Positions 63,431 through 64,000 of a stretch of 64,000 nucleotides of DNA are shown piece by piece. The position numbers were made by a program, and so were the translations under genes. The stretch lies in the NCBI RefSeq assembly GCF_027924665.1, contig NZ_AP027043.1, positions 1,860,001-1,924,000 on the forward strand, given 5' to 3'. The stretch is from Flavobacterium sp. GSB-24. Its GTDB lineage: Bacteria; Bacteroidota; Bacteroidia; Flavobacteriales; Flavobacteriaceae. The notes under the pieces are model-generated. The model searched no databases and was not told the origin of the DNA. It saw nothing but the letters and a program-made list of their open reading frames with translations. The first letter of the stretch is position 1; the number at the start of each line of letters is the position of its first letter.

Positions 63431-64000
63431 CTATATTGCAGAATCCAGTTCTTTAATGAAGTAGGTTGGTTTTAAACCTGTTTTTTTGTAAAATGCAGTC
63501 GAAAAAGATTCTGAATTGTTAAAACCAAACTCTAATGCAAGTGCTTGAATAGTATATTTTCTAAGCTTGTTGTTTTCCTGTAATTGTTTAATGGCAAACT
63601 CAATTCGTAGATCATTTATGTATTGAGTAAATGATTTTTCTTTGTATACATTAACTATTTTTGACACGTATTTACTGTTGGTTTCAAATGTGGTGGATAA
63701 AATTTGGACTGTTATATTTGATTGCAGATATCCTTTATTATCTTCAAAAAAACTAAGTTTTTCCAAAATTAGATTTACTAACTCTTGTGCGATACCTATT
63801 TCTTCACTTTTAGTTGGATCAATTTTAGGATTAGTTTCAATCTCAGATTCGTTAATGTTATTTACGGGATTTTGATTTATTATTTTTTCAAATCTAGATC
63901 GATATTGTTTCTTTGTACGATACTCATAGAAAGCAAAACCGCCTAAACTGATGGTCGTTAAAAATAAAACACCTAATCCCCAATGTGTTTTTATTTCATC
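63431..64000 (-). CDS. Membrane-anchored AraC-type regulator, C-terminal part
   Basis: The frame is open to the window edge, so the gene is cut at its 5' end (a TTG at 63766 is internal). Visible: a membrane helix (WGLGVLFLTTISLGGFAFYE), a linker of ~60 residues, then an AraC HTH pair (QYINDLRIEFAIKQLQENNK, then YTIQALALEFGFNNSESFST and TGLKPTYFIKEL). Bacteroidota regulators of this sort usually carry periplasmic or TPR sensor repeats before the helix. It is co-directional with and just ahead of the precursor, so it is a likely controller of the locus. Confidence 0.85.
   Translation of the reverse strand, partial: DEIKTHWGLGVLFLTTISLGGFAFYEYRTKKQYRSRFEKIINQNPVNNINESEIETNPKIDPTKSEEIGIAQELVNLILEKLSFFEDNKGYLQSNITVQILSTTFETNSKYVSKIVNVYKEKSFTQYINDLRIEFAIKQLQENNKLRKYTIQALALEFGFNNSESFSTAFYKKTGLKPTYFIKELDSAI

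Overview
This window looks like a chromosomal segment of a Flavobacterium-type member of the Bacteroidota. The DNA is AT-rich. It carries the gliding-motility and type IX secretion genes gldK, gldL, gldM, gldN and a tandem gldN paralogue (gldO), an arrangement known from Flavobacterium johnsoniae. Candidate promoters follow the Bacteroidota -7 pattern TAnnTTTG, and several proteins are lineage-typical (MraY with an extra hydrophilic insert, FtsZ with a very long tail, a split LanB).

Region 1 (1-14.0 kb) is a division and cell wall (dcw) cluster on the plus strand: the 3' end of ftsI, then murE, mraY, murD, ftsW, murG, murC, ftsQ, ftsA and ftsZ, followed by a terminator, a yqeY-like gene and a tRNA-Arg. 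Region 2 (14.0-18.5 kb) holds small, very AT-rich membrane proteins of unknown function, an Mpo1-like protein, a DUF3754 protein and a zinc-ribbon protein. Region 3 (18.7-27.7 kb) is mixed: a DoxX-like protein, a LytS/LytTR two-component pair, an outer-membrane barrel, a SulP transporter, an AraC regulator with an SDR enzyme, and a secreted NPP-type phosphodiesterase, separated by palindromic dispersed repeats.

Region 4 (28.0-36.6 kb, minus strand) is a housekeeping run: miaB, a sigma-54 activator, lptE, a TPR/acidic-repeat protein, secG, groS and groL. Two single-gene inserts interrupt it, each bounded by its own repeats: a GxxExxY protein inside a 32-bp inverted repeat, and a four-helix-bundle protein between groS and groL inside imperfect direct repeats. 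Region 5 (37.0-46.9 kb, plus strand) has topA, an arginase-fold protein that has lost its metal ligands, and gldKLMNO. Region 6 (46.9-56.4 kb) has an FAD oxidoreductase, a DUF983 protein, an ABC-F ATPase, an App1-type phosphatase, a lipid kinase, a FemAB/GNAT-like protein, small unknowns, a tRNA-Glu and a PRC-barrel protein.

Region 7 (56.5-64.0 kb, minus strand) is the most interesting part: a compact class I lanthipeptide locus. It has a short precursor gene (58 aa, GG-type leader, a single Cys in the core), two tandem lipoprotein subtilases, a split LanB dehydratase (733-aa glutamylation part plus 291-aa elimination part) and, upstream, a membrane-anchored AraC-type regulator cut by the window edge. 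A 20-bp palindrome lies between regulator and precursor. No LanC cyclase or ABC exporter is visible.

All calls come from reading the sequence and recognising families; no database search was run.
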